Shown here one piece after another: positions 8,950-17,577 of a stretch of 64,000 nt of DNA. A program made the translations under genes and the position numbers. A model generated the notes under the pieces. That model was given only the letters and a program-made list of their open reading frames with translations. It made no database searches and had not been told where the DNA came from. How positions within the stretch are numbered: position 1 is the stretch's first letter; each line of letters starts with the position of its first letter. The stretch is from positions 3,596,001-3,660,000 of the forward strand of contig OZ244045.1 of assembly GCA_965215295.1 (NCBI GenBank). The letters run 5' to 3'. The DNA comes from HK1 sp965215295. GTDB lineage: Bacteria > Pseudomonadota > Gammaproteobacteria > HK1.

Positions 8950-9240
8950 ATGGCCAGGGTCACCATTCTCTACTGGCAGGAGATCCCGTCCGTGGTGGAG
9001 GCCAGGGACCGGAGCGGCCGGCACAAGATCGAGCTGAGCCGGCGGTTCCAGGAGCTGATCGACCTCGTCGCCATGAAGAAGAAGCTGGCGGGCACCGACG
9101 AGTACCTGATCCAGTGGAACAAGGGCGATCCGGAGGAGCGGGAGGGCGATCCCGAAACCGTGGTCAAGGCCGTCGCCGAGGACATCGAGGCGCGCTACGC
9201 CGCCATCAGGGCGGAAGCGCTCGCGAAGTGCGGGGGCTGA
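8950..9240 (+). CDS. small virulence-factor-family protein (PF13769-like)
   Basis: This 96-residue cytosolic protein resembles the small family named Virulence_factor in Pfam, which in alphaproteobacteria sits beside corrinoid/folate methyltransferase genes. Typical features are the opening RVTILYWQEIPSVVEAR, the central EYLIQWNKGD and a C-terminal helix rich in Glu and Ala. The ATG at 8950 follows an excellent AGGAGG ribosome site. The name reflects history rather than evidence of virulence; a role in the adjacent methyl-transfer pathway is inferred from position only. Confidence 0.72.
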   Translation: MARVTILYWQEIPSVVEARDRSGRHKIELSRRFQELIDLVAMKKKLAGTDEYLIQWNKGDPEEREGDPETVVKAVAEDIEARYAAIRAEALAKCGG

Positions 9241-9347
9241 AGGGACGAAGGCCACGGCCCGCCATCCGGCCGGTCGCCGACGGCGACGCCTGAAATCGCG
9301 CATCACGCGAGTTGTCCCCCGAGAATATATTTGTAATATTTCAGCGC

Positions 9348-10112
9348 ATGAGCGTCGTCATCGAGTCGCTTCTGCCGGCGCCGGCCGGGGCCGGACGGTT
9401 TCAGGCCGGGCCGGTCGACGTGCGCACCGACCGCATCCTGCGCATCCAGGGCTACCGGGACATGGCGCGCGTGCGCCGGCCCATCCGCCGGGCGGCGGAC
9501 AAGGCGGCGGCGATCGCCCGCGAGATCACCGAAGGCGAAGTGGGTTTTCGGCGCGTCGGGATCGCGGCATGCGGCGGATCGAGCCTGGTGCTGGAGGGCG
9601 GGGAGCGTTTCGAGTCTGGCGCGTTCGAACGCTTTCTGGCCGAGTGCGAGTCGGTGGTGGTGTTCGCGATGACCGCGGGGGCTGCCATCGACGAGCGGAT
9701 CGACGAGCTGTTGGCGGCCGACGATCCGGTGGTGGCCCTGCTGCTCGACACCGCCGGCTGGCTCGCCATCGAGTCGATCACGCGCCAGTTCTCAGAGCGG
9801 CTCAAGGCGGACTGCGAGCCGGCGGGACTGCGGCTCACCCGGCGGATGGGACCGGGCTACACGTACCGCATCGGACGCGAGACGGCGCCGTGGGGGCTCG
9901 AGGAGCAGGAGGGGCTGTTCCGGGTGCTCGGCGCGGACGCCTCCCCGGTCGCGGTGCTCCCGAGCGGCGCGATGCTTCCGAAGATGTCGCGCTCGGGGCT
10001 CTACGGGCTGCGAGCCGCCGGCGTCCCCCGCGCCGCGGTGCCCGTGTCGTCCTCGGCAACGGCGGGTGGAGGGCGCATGGAGCTTCAGCCGGAGCCGATG
10101 GAGTCGGGGTGA
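9348..10112 (+). CDS. MetH activation-domain-like protein
   Basis: This 254-residue protein resembles the AdoMet-binding activation domain of cobalamin-dependent methionine synthase (MetH) as a stand-alone unit. The stretch TRRMGPGYTYRIG aligns with the AdoMet-binding arginine and PGY of that domain. Such free-standing domains accompany corrinoid methyltransferases and may help reactivate oxidised cob(II)alamin. I start it at the ATG at 9348; an ATG 36 bases upstream would add AT-rich non-conserved residues. The AT-rich stretch just upstream (9326-9341) could hold a promoter for this gene and the following methyltransferase genes. The exact partner is inferred. Confidence 0.7.
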   Translation: MSVVIESLLPAPAGAGRFQAGPVDVRTDRILRIQGYRDMARVRRPIRRAADKAAAIAREITEGEVGFRRVGIAACGGSSLVLEGGERFESGAFERFLAECESVVVFAMTAGAAIDERIDELLAADDPVVALLLDTAGWLAIESITRQFSERLKADCEPAGLRLTRRMGPGYTYRIGRETAPWGLEEQEGLFRVLGADASPVAVLPSGAMLPKMSRSGLYGLRAAGVPRAAVPVSSSATAGGGRMELQPEPMESG

Positions 10113-10182
10113 GGACGGGGGCGCGCGCGGCCGAAGCCGCGGCCAGCGAACCGCCGGATCGTTTCACGACAAAGGGGCACAC

Positions 10183-11187
10183 ATGCCGAACCGGACCCGC
10201 GGCCTGCCGGACGACCGCATCATCGTCATCGGCGAGAACTTCAACGCCACCCGCAAGATCAAGGCGACGAGCCCGCGCGTGCGGGAGGTCGACGGCAGGA
10301 TCGGCATCGCCTACACCGACTTCGACGGCGCCCGCAAGCTCCTCGACTGCACCGACGTCATCCCCGAGGACCCGGCCGAGCGCCACAGCTTCATGATCCC
10401 GCACATCGCGCAGGCGCTGCGCAGCCGGGACCTCGACTACATCACCTGGGCGATCAGGGCGCAGGAGCGGGCCGGCGCCCACATCATCGACCTGTGCGTC
10501 GACGAGATGTCGGTCTACCCGGAAGAACGCTACGAGTGGATCGCGTACCTCGTGCGGACCGCGCAGTCGATCACCGATTCCATCGTGGCCATCGACTCCT
10601 CCGATTCCAGGACCATCTACGCCGGACTCGAAGCCCACGACAGCTCGAAGGGCCGGCCCGCCATCAACTCGTTCAACCTCGAGAACGGCCGTCAGGAGCT
10701 GGTCGGGATGGCGAAGGAGCGCGACGCGATCCTGTTCGCGAACGCGAGCGGCAACACCGGCATGCCGCAGAACGCCGACGAGAGGGTCGCGAACCTCGAC
10801 CGGTGCATGGACATGATGGACGAAGGCGGCATCGCTCCGGAGGACCGCTTCCTCGACCCCCTCGTGTTCCCGGTGGGCGCCGGCCCCGAGTTCGGCGGGC
10901 ACTACCTCGACGCGGTGCGGGCGCTACGCGGGAAGTACCCGGACGTGCACATCTTCGGCGGGCACAGCAACGTCTCGTTCGGGCTGCCGAACCGCAAGCT
11001 CCTGAACCGGACGTTCGTCACCCTCTCCATCCAGGCCGGCTGCGACGCCGCGATGCTCGACCCGCTGATGAACCCGCCGGCCGACTTCGACGACTTCAAC
11101 TTCTCCGCCAACGCCCTGACCGGCGTGGACGAGTATTCCGTGAAGTACCTCAAGTACCAGCGCGGCCTGCGCAAGCGGAAGAAGTGA
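10183..11187 (+). CDS. pterin-binding methyltransferase, DHPS/MtrH type
   Basis: This 334-residue protein has the TIM-barrel pterin-binding domain shared by dihydropteroate synthase, MtvC/MtgA and the MetH folate module. It should move the methyl group from the methylated corrinoid protein to tetrahydrofolate. Typical parts are VIGENFNATRK at the N-terminus, RAGAHIIDLCVDE, VAIDSSDSRTIYAGL, INSFNLENG and FGGHSNVSFGLPNR. The ATG at 10183 begins just before the first conserved strand, with AAAGGGG upstream. The corrinoid protein, a UROD-type methyltransferase and the reactivase lie downstream on the same strand, which fits the second methyltransferase of a demethylase. Confidence 0.84.
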   Translation: MPNRTRGLPDDRIIVIGENFNATRKIKATSPRVREVDGRIGIAYTDFDGARKLLDCTDVIPEDPAERHSFMIPHIAQALRSRDLDYITWAIRAQERAGAHIIDLCVDEMSVYPEERYEWIAYLVRTAQSITDSIVAIDSSDSRTIYAGLEAHDSSKGRPAINSFNLENGRQELVGMAKERDAILFANASGNTGMPQNADERVANLDRCMDMMDEGGIAPEDRFLDPLVFPVGAGPEFGGHYLDAVRALRGKYPDVHIFGGHSNVSFGLPNRKLLNRTFVTLSIQAGCDAAMLDPLMNPPADFDDFNFSANALTGVDEYSVKYLKYQRGLRKRKK

Positions 11188-11224
11188 ACGCCCGCGCCGC
11201 GACGCCAATGGAGGAGAGCCACCG

Positions 11225-12394
11225 ATGAAGGAGCTGCTACCCCGCGAACGATTCATCCGCGCGCTGCGCCGCGAGCCGGTCGACCGCGTGCCGTTGCTCT
11301 ACCGGATGAAGCACGAGGCGAAGGAGAAGCTCGCGCGGGTGTACGGCATCACCGACGCCGCCACCGGCCGCAAGCACAATCCGGAGCTGGAGCTCCGGCT
11401 CGGCAACGACGCCATCATCTACCAGATCGGGATCAACGCCGACTTCTCGCACCGTCCCATCGCGATCGGCGAGACCTGGTTCAACCACTTCGGCGTCGGC
11501 TACGGGAAGAGCGGGCTCAAGGGCAAGACCCCCGAGGAGCAGGAGGAGTTCGCCAAGACCCAGGAGTTCTGGGGGCCGGCCAAGGTGGTGCCGGAGAACT
11601 TCCCCAAGCACCACCCCATCACGTCGATGGAAGACTTCAGGAGCTACGAGTGGCCCGACCCCGCGGACCCGGTGCTCCTCGACCCCATCAGGACCATCTG
11701 CGATCGATACCAGGACGACTACTTCATCATCGTCGACCTGTCCTCGACCCTGATCGAGGCCGCCTATGCGCACATCGTCGGCACCCAGAACTTCTTCCTC
11801 TACATGTTCGACCAGCCGGAGCTCATCGAGGGGGTGCTCGACGGACTCACCCAGTACTACACCGAGCTCGGCCTGAACGCGATCCGGATGGGGGCGGACA
11901 TGATCCGGGTCGGCGACGACGTGGGCGCCCAGCAGTCGATGATGGTCTCGCCGAAGCAGTGGCGGGAGATGGCCAAGCCGCGGTTCGAGTCCATGTTCAA
12001 CGCGTTCCGGAAGGAGAACCCGGAGCTGTTCGTCAAGCTCCACTCCTGCGGGGACTACTCGCCCATCCTCGGCGACGAGGTGGAGCTCGGGGTGGACCTC
12101 TCCGGGCTGATGCAGCCGACCGGGGGGTTGAAGGACCAGGCGGAGATCAAGCGCAAGCACGGCGCGGACATCGCCCTCATCGGCGGCTTCGACGTGCAGC
12201 GCCTGCTGCCGCGCGGGCAGGTCGAGGCGGTCCGCCAGGGGGTGTGCGACGTGATGAAGAACCTCGCGGTGGGCGGCGGGTACATCTTCTCGCCGTCGCA
12301 CTACATCCTCGCCGACGTGCCGGTCCAGAACATCTACACGATGCTGGAGGCGCAGCGGGACTTCGGCGTGTACGGGAAGTATCCGCTGAACTGA
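11225..12394 (+). CDS. UROD-domain corrinoid methyltransferase
   Basis: This 389-residue protein belongs to the uroporphyrinogen-decarboxylase superfamily branch that contains MtaA, MtbA and vanillate/guaiacol O-demethylase methyltransferases. These are zinc enzymes that transfer methyl groups to or from a corrinoid protein. H273 and C275 in KLHSCGD, together with the conserved C-terminal region, would hold zinc. A strong GGAGGAG ribosome site precedes the ATG. In this cluster it is the best candidate for the substrate-specific methyltransferase, because the DHPS-type protein can serve as the folate-side enzyme. The methyl donor is unknown; methoxy-aromatics, methylamines, betaines and methylated sulfur compounds are all possible. 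Confidence 0.84.
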   Translation: MKELLPRERFIRALRREPVDRVPLLYRMKHEAKEKLARVYGITDAATGRKHNPELELRLGNDAIIYQIGINADFSHRPIAIGETWFNHFGVGYGKSGLKGKTPEEQEEFAKTQEFWGPAKVVPENFPKHHPITSMEDFRSYEWPDPADPVLLDPIRTICDRYQDDYFIIVDLSSTLIEAAYAHIVGTQNFFLYMFDQPELIEGVLDGLTQYYTELGLNAIRMGADMIRVGDDVGAQQSMMVSPKQWREMAKPRFESMFNAFRKENPELFVKLHSCGDYSPILGDEVELGVDLSGLMQPTGGLKDQAEIKRKHGADIALIGGFDVQRLLPRGQVEAVRQGVCDVMKNLAVGGGYIFSPSHYILADVPVQNIYTMLEAQRDFGVYGKYPLN

Positions 12395-12443
12395 TACGGA
12401 CAGGGGCCATGACCGGATTCCTTGCGGCGCCGTCGTCGTTGCG

Positions 12444-12553
12444 GTCGAGCCGGACTCGCGGCGGGACGCCCGCACTCCCGGGCTCAGGGGTGCCATGACG
12501 GCTCCTCGCAGTCGTCGAGCCGGACTCGCGGGGGGGCGTCCGCACTCCCGGGA
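12444..12553. repeat. direct repeat about 70 bp apart
   Basis: Two copies of a roughly 40-base segment beginning GTCGAGCCGGACTCGCG start at 12444 and 12514. They lie in the 297-base gap between the UROD methyltransferase and corrinoid-protein genes. No gene is convincing there. The spacing would allow a small RNA or processing site, but nothing specific supports this. Confidence 0.6.
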
Positions 12554-12691
12554 ATCCGCCCCGCGGTGGCGCTCATGCCGCGCCGGTCCGGGGCGCGACT
12601 TCGCCGGCCTGCCGGTTCGGCCCGGACTGCGCACGGCGGCATCGCGGGCGAGCGATTGGCCATCGGCAATCCCGATCGAGGAAGGTGACGC

Positions 12692-13399
12692 ATGACCGAG
12701 CCGGTGCTTCAGATCCCCGAGGGCTGGGAAGGGCGCGCGCCCGAGGGCTGGGAATGGCGGACCCTGTGGGAGGCGGTCGAGGAAGGGGACCACCGCTACA
12801 CCCACGATCGGGTCGAGCAGGCGATCGAGTCGAACATCGATCCGCGGGTGATCCTGGACGACGGGCTGTTCCCCGGGTTCAACCTCCAGGGGGACCGCTT
12901 CAGCGAGCAGATCATCTTCATCCCGGAGATGCTCATCACCGCCCGCGCGATGAAGACCGGGCTCGCGCTCATCCGCCCCCTGCTCGCGGCGCAGGCCGAG
13001 AAGCCGGTCGGGACGTTCGTGATGGGGACGGTGCTCGGCGACATGCACGACATCGGCCAGTCCATCGTGACCATCATGCTGGAGAACGCCGGCTTCAACG
13101 TCCTCAACCTTGGCACCGACGTGCACCCGGACCGGTTCATCGAGACCGCCGAAGCGGAGCGGGCGGATCTGGTCGGCTTCTCGGCGCTGCTCTCCACCAC
13201 CGTCTACTACCAGAAGGTGACGATCGAGGAGTTCGTGAAGGCCGGGCACCGCGACAAGGTGAAGATCCTGGTCGGCGGCGCCCCGACCACCCAGGAGTGG
13301 GCCGACGAATGCGGCGCCGACGGCTGGGGCCGCGACGCGGTGCAGGCGGTGAAGCTCGCATTGAAGCTCGTGCAGGAGCCGCGGGAAGCGTGGACATGA
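12692..13399 (+). CDS. corrinoid (B12-binding) methyl-carrier protein
   Basis: This 235-residue protein carries cobalamin and shuttles a methyl group between two methyltransferases. The helical cap domain spans about residues 25-105, followed by the Rossmann B12-binding domain with GDMHDIGQSIV; H119 is the expected lower cobalt ligand. Further conserved parts are GFNVLNLGTDV, VGFSALLSTT and KILVGGAPTTQEWADECGADGW. The N-terminal 25 residues are Gly/Trp rich and less conserved. It is followed by the reactivase gene after a 61-base gap, consistent with one operon. Confidence 0.9.
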   Translation: MTEPVLQIPEGWEGRAPEGWEWRTLWEAVEEGDHRYTHDRVEQAIESNIDPRVILDDGLFPGFNLQGDRFSEQIIFIPEMLITARAMKTGLALIRPLLAAQAEKPVGTFVMGTVLGDMHDIGQSIVTIMLENAGFNVLNLGTDVHPDRFIETAEAERADLVGFSALLSTTVYYQKVTIEEFVKAGHRDKVKILVGGAPTTQEWADECGADGWGRDAVQAVKLALKLVQEPREAWT

Positions 13400-13460
13400 G
13401 CGGGATGCCGGCGCCGGAGCTTGCGGAACGGTCGCCGCGGGAAGCGCGGGTCTGAGCGGG

Positions 13461-15440
13461 ATGCCGGCGTCGGGCGCCATCGAAGTCGGCTTCGTCGACC
13501 CCGGCGCCGAGAAGGCGGTGCGCCGGGGGCGCATCGAGCGCGGCGCCTCGCTGCTCGACGCGGCGCGGGCGGCGGGGGTCGGCATGGAGGCCACGTGCGG
13601 CGCCCGCGGGCGGTGCCGGAGCTGCCGCTGCAAGATCCTCTCCGGGGACGTCTCCCCGGCCACCATGCAGGACACCCTCCAGCTCGGCCACGAGGCGGTG
13701 CAGGAGCGGTTCCGGCTCGGCTGCCAGACCCGCCCGGCGACCGACTGCGAGGTCATGGCGCTGCCGCCGAAGTCCGAGGCGGGCCACCAGATCCTCACCG
13801 GCGCCCATCCGTCCGGCGCCGCGGCGAGGGACGGCGCCGGCTTCACCTGCGACTCGGGGGTGAAGAAGCACGTCGTGGTCTCGAACATCCCGCGCGAGGA
13901 GCACCACCAGACGTCGGACCTCGCGGAGGTGCTGGCGGCCGTCGATCCCCCGCCCGACCCGCGCGTCCCGCTCGCGGTGATGCGGAAGGTCCCCCGGGAG
14001 CTGCGCGAGCAGCGCGGCGAGCTCACGGTCACCACGTTCGCCGGCCGGGTCATCGACGTCGAGGCCGGGGACGCCTCGGAGCACGCCTACGGCATGGCGT
14101 TCGACATCGGCACCACCAGCATCGTTGGCACCCTCATGCACCTGGAGACGGGCGAGGAGCTCGCGGCGGTCGGCGGCGTCAATCCCCAGACCGTGTACGG
14201 CGGCGACCTCATGTCGCGCATCGCCTACGCGCAGTTCGACGAGAAGAAGCTCGCCGCCCTGCGCGCCAAGGTGCTGAACGCGGTCAACGGCTTCGTCCGG
14301 GAAGCGTGCGCGGACGCCGGGGTCCTGCCCGGCCACGTCTACAAGATCGTGGTGGTCGGCAACACGTGCATGCACCATGTCCTTCTCGGCGTGGACGTGA
14401 CGTACGTGGGGCTCGCGCCCTATGCGCCGGCGGTGAGCGACGGCATCGTCGTCGCCGCGAGCGAGCTGCCGCTGAAGGCCGCGCCGAACGCGCAGGTCTG
14501 CCTGCTGCCGATCGTCGCGGGCTTCGTCGGCGCCGACACCATGGCGTGCGTGCTCGCCACCCGCATCTACGAGAGTGACGAGCTGCGCGCCCTCGTCGAC
14601 ATCGGCACCAACGGCGAGGTGGTGATGGGCTCGAAGGACCGGCTCATGGCGTGCTCCGCTCCGGCCGGTCCGGCCCTCGAAGGAGCGCAGATCCGCCACG
14701 GGATGCGGGGCGCGGTGGGCGCGATCGAGGACGTGCGGATCGACGGCGACGTGCACTGCGGGGTGATCGGGCAGGCGCCCGCGGTCGGCATCTGCGGGTC
14801 CGGCCTCGTCGACGCCTGCGCGAAGATGGTCGGGGCGGGGGTGATAGACGCGAGCGGGCGGATGCGTCCGCGCCATCGGGACCGGCTGCCCCCCGCGGTC
14901 GGGGCGAGGCTTCGCGCCACCGGGAGCGGCGCCGAGTTCGTGCTGGTCCGGGGCGCCGACGCGGGCAAGGACGAAGACGTGACCCTCACGCAGCGCGACA
15001 TCCGCCAGTTGCAGCTCGCCAAGAGCGCGATCCACTCCGGCATCGTCATGCTCCAGCGCGTGATGGGCATCGGGGACGCGGACCTCGCGGAGCTCATGCT
15101 CTGCGGCGGCTTCGGCAACTACATCAACATCGAGAGCGCGGTGGCGATCCGGCTGCTGCCGCGCCTCTCCCGCGACCGGATCACCTACGTCGGCAACGCG
15201 GCGCACCTCGGCGCGCAGATGGCGCTCCTGAGCGAGCGCGAGCGTCTCCGGGCCGAGGAGATCGTGCACCGCATCGAGCACGTGGCGCTCGCCACGCACC
15301 CGGATTTCCAGGACATCTTCGTCGACGGGATGGCCTTCGAGGGACCGCGCTCCGCGAAGCCGGGGCGGGCCGCGGAGGGCGCGTCCGCGCCGGATGCGGA
15401 GCCGTCGGACGCGAAGCCGCCGAGGTCCGTGGTGGGATGA
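13461..15440 (+). CDS. ASKHA-domain ferredoxin, corrinoid reactivation protein
   Basis: This 659-residue protein uses ATP to reduce inactive cob(II)alamin back to cob(I)alamin on the corrinoid carrier, like RACo and the activating enzymes of O-demethylases. The N-terminal [2Fe-2S] domain has C46, C52, C55 and C88 in the usual plant-ferredoxin spacing. The ASKHA ATPase domain begins near residue 205 with GMAFDIGTTSIVG and contains VVGNTCMHH, DIGTNGEVVM and ELMLCGGFGNY. The C-terminal 30 residues are Ala/Pro rich and probably disordered. Its stop overlaps the start of the CobW gene (ATGA), indicating translational coupling. Confidence 0.9.
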   Translation: MPASGAIEVGFVDPGAEKAVRRGRIERGASLLDAARAAGVGMEATCGARGRCRSCRCKILSGDVSPATMQDTLQLGHEAVQERFRLGCQTRPATDCEVMALPPKSEAGHQILTGAHPSGAAARDGAGFTCDSGVKKHVVVSNIPREEHHQTSDLAEVLAAVDPPPDPRVPLAVMRKVPRELREQRGELTVTTFAGRVIDVEAGDASEHAYGMAFDIGTTSIVGTLMHLETGEELAAVGGVNPQTVYGGDLMSRIAYAQFDEKKLAALRAKVLNAVNGFVREACADAGVLPGHVYKIVVVGNTCMHHVLLGVDVTYVGLAPYAPAVSDGIVVAASELPLKAAPNAQVCLLPIVAGFVGADTMACVLATRIYESDELRALVDIGTNGEVVMGSKDRLMACSAPAGPALEGAQIRHGMRGAVGAIEDVRIDGDVHCGVIGQAPAVGICGSGLVDACAKMVGAGVIDASGRMRPRHRDRLPPAVGARLRATGSGAEFVLVRGADAGKDEDVTLTQRDIRQLQLAKSAIHSGIVMLQRVMGIGDADLAELMLCGGFGNYINIESAVAIRLLPRLSRDRITYVGNAAHLGAQMALLSERERLRAEEIVHRIEHVALATHPDFQDIFVDGMAFEGPRSAKPGRAAEGASAPDAEPSDAKPPRSVVG

Positions 15441-16555
15441 GCGATCTGCGCGTCAACCTCCTCTTCGGGTTCCTTGGCTCGGGAAAGACGACCCTCGTGC
15501 GGCGCATCCTCGGCGAGCGCGGCGGCGAGCGGAAGACGGCGGTCATCGTGAACGAGTTCGGCGAGGTCGGGGTCGACGGCGAGGTCATCGCGGGCAGCAA
15601 CGTGGACCTCGTCGAGCTCACCTCGGGGTGCCTGTGCTGCACGTTGCGCGGGTCGCTGATGAGCGCGGTGGAGGAGCTGCGCGAGAGGGCCGCGGTGGAG
15701 CGGATCGTGGTCGAGGCGACCGGCGTCGCCTCGCCCGGCGACATGCTCGAGGATCTGCACGACTCCAAGCTCGCGGACGAGCTCGACGTCGGCCCGCTGG
15801 TGACCGTGGTCGACGCGCCGAAGTTCACGCGCCTCCAGCAGATGCTCGGCGAGTTCTACGAAGAGCAGGTCGAGAACGCGGACGTGCTGGTGCTGAACAA
15901 GATCGATCTGGCGACGCAAGGTGAGCTCGACCAGGCGCGGGCGGCGGTACGGGAGATCAACCCCGACGCGGTGCTGCTGTTCGCCGAGCAGGGCGATACC
16001 GACCTCGCGCTTGTCCTCGACGGTCCCGAGAGCGAGCTGCTCGCCCAAATGAAGGCGGATGCGGGCGGCCATCGTCACGGCGCCGGCGACCGTCACCCCG
16101 GTTCCGGCCCCGCCTCCGGTCCTGCCGCCCCCGATCCCGGGCCTGCCGGCGGTTCCGGTCTCGCGCGCGGCCCCGACTCCGCCCCCGACTCTGCCCCCGA
16201 CCCCGGCTCCGTCCTCGACCCCGACTCCGCCCCCGACCGTGGCCACGATCACCACCACCACGGTCATGCCCATGCGCCGGCCGAGTCGTTCGTCATGGAC
16301 GCCTCGGGGGAGTTCTCGCGTGAAGGTCTGGCCGAGGCGTTCGCCTCGATGCCCGGGAACGTCTGGCGGTCGAAGGGGTTTCTCACCGTCGACGGCGAGC
16401 CGAGCCTGCTCCAGTTCACGATGGGGCAGTTGGAGATCGACGGTGCGCCGCCCCGGGAGCGTCCCTACCTCGTGATGATCGGACAGGACCTCGACCGCCG
16501 TGCCGTCGAGCCCCGGGTGCTCGCGGCGCGAAGGGAAGCGCCCGACCCGCCTTGA
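15437..16555 (+). CDS. CobW/COG0523 family GTPase with His-rich linker
   Basis: This 372-residue GTPase of the CobW/P47K family is thought to deliver a metal to a client protein. The Walker A GFLGSGKTT is at residues 10-18, the metal-binding CxCC motif is in SGCLCCTLRG, and the guanine motif NKID is near residue 154. A linker of about residues 205-285 is unusual: it repeats Asp-Ser-Ala-Pro-Asp-Pro-Gly units and ends in a His run. The C-terminal CobW_C domain follows. Coupling to the reactivase gene suggests a role in cobalt, zinc or cobalamin supply for the methyltransferases. Part of the linker DNA is copied near 17.7 kb. Confidence 0.86.
   Translation: MSDLRVNLLFGFLGSGKTTLVRRILGERGGERKTAVIVNEFGEVGVDGEVIAGSNVDLVELTSGCLCCTLRGSLMSAVEELRERAAVERIVVEATGVASPGDMLEDLHDSKLADELDVGPLVTVVDAPKFTRLQQMLGEFYEEQVENADVLVLNKIDLATQGELDQARAAVREINPDAVLLFAEQGDTDLALVLDGPESELLAQMKADAGGHRHGAGDRHPGSGPASGPAAPDPGPAGGSGLARGPDSAPDSAPDPGSVLDPDSAPDRGHDHHHHGHAHAPAESFVMDASGEFSREGLAEAFASMPGNVWRSKGFLTVDGEPSLLQFTMGQLEIDGAPPRERPYLVMIGQDLDRRAVEPRVLAARREAPDPP
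16100..16189. repeat. segment copied at 17701-17790
   Basis: These 90 bases of the CobW linker match 17701-17790 with about three differences. The match continues after short repeat units in the CobW copy (near 16237, counterpart 17791). In CobW the DNA is read as Gly/Pro/Ser; in the second copy the same strand lies upstream of the protease gene and would be read in another frame as an Ala/Pro/Val stretch. Confidence 0.85.
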
Positions 16556-16567
16556 CCGGCCGGCCCT

Positions 16568-16744
16568 CTGACCCGGACCTCTCCCCCGGTTCGGGTGCAT
16601 CGGGGTGCAACACGGGACGGATTCGTCCCTCACCCTTTTGCCGTCTCTTGCAGTACCGGGAAGGGAGGCCGGCTCTGCTTGATTCGTCTCCGGGGAACGG
16701 CAACAATTTGAAACCCCGTGCACGATCAAATGTCACTCTCGAAC
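16568..16744. repeat. 177-bp direct repeat, left copy
   Basis: This copy matches 20728-20904 base for base in length, with about 14 differences in 177. It starts 12 bases after the CobW stop and runs into the TIR-like fragment, ending at the codons that follow the NVTLE motif. The two copies lie 4,160 bases apart and bound the toxin-antitoxin and protease genes. Confidence 0.92.
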
Positions 16745-16938
16745 TCGGATTCTTCTTGGGAAAGCTCGACCGGGCGCGTGTCTGCGCCTTGGTGAAAGGC
16801 AACGTGGAAACACCCTCGGACTACGATGGAGTCGTCCATACCCCGCTGGATGACGCCGGAGGCTGGAAGCACAAGCTCATTCAGGAATTGAAAGCTGCGG
16901 GGTTCGGTGTCGATGCGAATCCGGCGTTTTCGACATGA
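16711..16938 (+). pseudogene. C-terminal stub of a TIR-like nucleotide-binding protein (PF10137-like)
   Basis: The translated segment from 16711 reads KPRARSNVTLELGFFLGKL, then VCALVKGNVETPSDYDGVV, PLDDAGGWK and LIQELKAAGFGVDAN. This is the C-terminal half of the predicted TIR-like nucleotide-binding domain found in several antiphage proteins. The N-terminal half is missing: upstream DNA is the 177-bp repeat, and the frame's nearest ATG (16552) lies in unrelated sequence. It is therefore probably a remnant, although the stop overlaps the MNT start codon (ATGA), so the downstream pair once followed a full gene. Expression is doubtful. Confidence 0.72.
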
Positions 16939-17243
16939 CCGCCCACCTTGATATCCGGTCCGACAAGCTTGCCGAGTTCTGCCGGGCGAACGGCATCGTG
17001 CGGCTCGCCGTCTTCGGTTCGGCCCTGCGGGACGACTTCGGGCCGGACAGCGATATCGACCTTCTCGTCGAGTTCGGTCCCGGTCGCACGCCGGGCCTGG
17101 AGTTCGTGAGCATGGCGGATGCGCTGTCGGAACTGTTCGGACGGCCGGTGGACCTGTTGACGCGCCCGTCCGTGGAACGGAGCCGAAACTACATTCGACG
17201 CAAGGCGATCCTCGACTCCGCCGAGGTTATCTATGCGGAGTGA
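16935..17243 (+). CDS. mntA: MNT-family minimal nucleotidyltransferase antitoxin (MntA-like)
   Basis: This 102-residue minimal nucleotidyltransferase belongs to the antitoxin class that AMPylates a tyrosine of the partner HEPN toxin and blocks it. The hallmark GSALRDDFGPDSDIDLL (residues 28-44) contains the GS pair and the catalytic aspartates D40 and D42. The start codon overlaps the stop of the TIR-like fragment. The stop lies 11 bases inside the HEPN gene, the usual arrangement for these pairs. Such pairs are common in mobile and defence loci. Confidence 0.9.
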   Translation: MTAHLDIRSDKLAEFCRANGIVRLAVFGSALRDDFGPDSDIDLLVEFGPGRTPGLEFVSMADALSELFGRPVDLLTRPSVERSRNYIRRKAILDSAEVIYAE

Positions 17244-17577
17244 CGACGCATATCTGCTCGACATGTTGGAGGCCGCCCGCAAGGCCCGGGAGTTTTCCGC
17301 CGGCCTCACGAAATCGCAGTTCGAGCAAAGCGAGCTGCGCCAGCATGCCATCCTCAATGTACTGGAGGTTGTCGGCGAGGCCGCCTCTCGCGTCAGCGAG
17401 GCTACCCGGAATGCGCATCCGGCAATACCTTGGCGAAAGATCGTCGGGCTGCGCAACCGTATCGTCCACGGATATTTCGATATCGACGCCGGAATCATCT
17501 GGCGGGTCGTGAACGACGATCTGCCCGGGTTGATTTCTCAGCTCGAACCAGTCGTGCCGCCGGATGGAGAATCATGA
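17233..17577 (+). CDS. hepT: HEPN-domain RNase toxin (HepT-like)
   Basis: This 114-residue all-alpha HEPN protein is the toxin of an MNT-HEPN pair and probably cleaves RNA. The catalytic RX4HXY motif is complete: R74, H79 and Y81 in RNRIVHGYF, with Y81 as the expected AMPylation target. It overlaps the antitoxin gene by 11 bases, so they are translated together. Nothing suggests it is broken. Base composition is slightly lower in GC than the surrounding metabolic genes, in keeping with acquisition. Confidence 0.9.
   Translation: MRSDDAYLLDMLEAARKAREFSAGLTKSQFEQSELRQHAILNVLEVVGEAASRVSEATRNAHPAIPWRKIVGLRNRIVHGYFDIDAGIIWRVVNDDLPGLISQLEPVVPPDGES

Noticed and set aside
16552..16710. Full-length start for the TIR-like protein at 16552
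   Set aside because: The first 53 codons come from the 177-bp repeat, which has no resemblance to the N-terminal part of a TIR-like domain.
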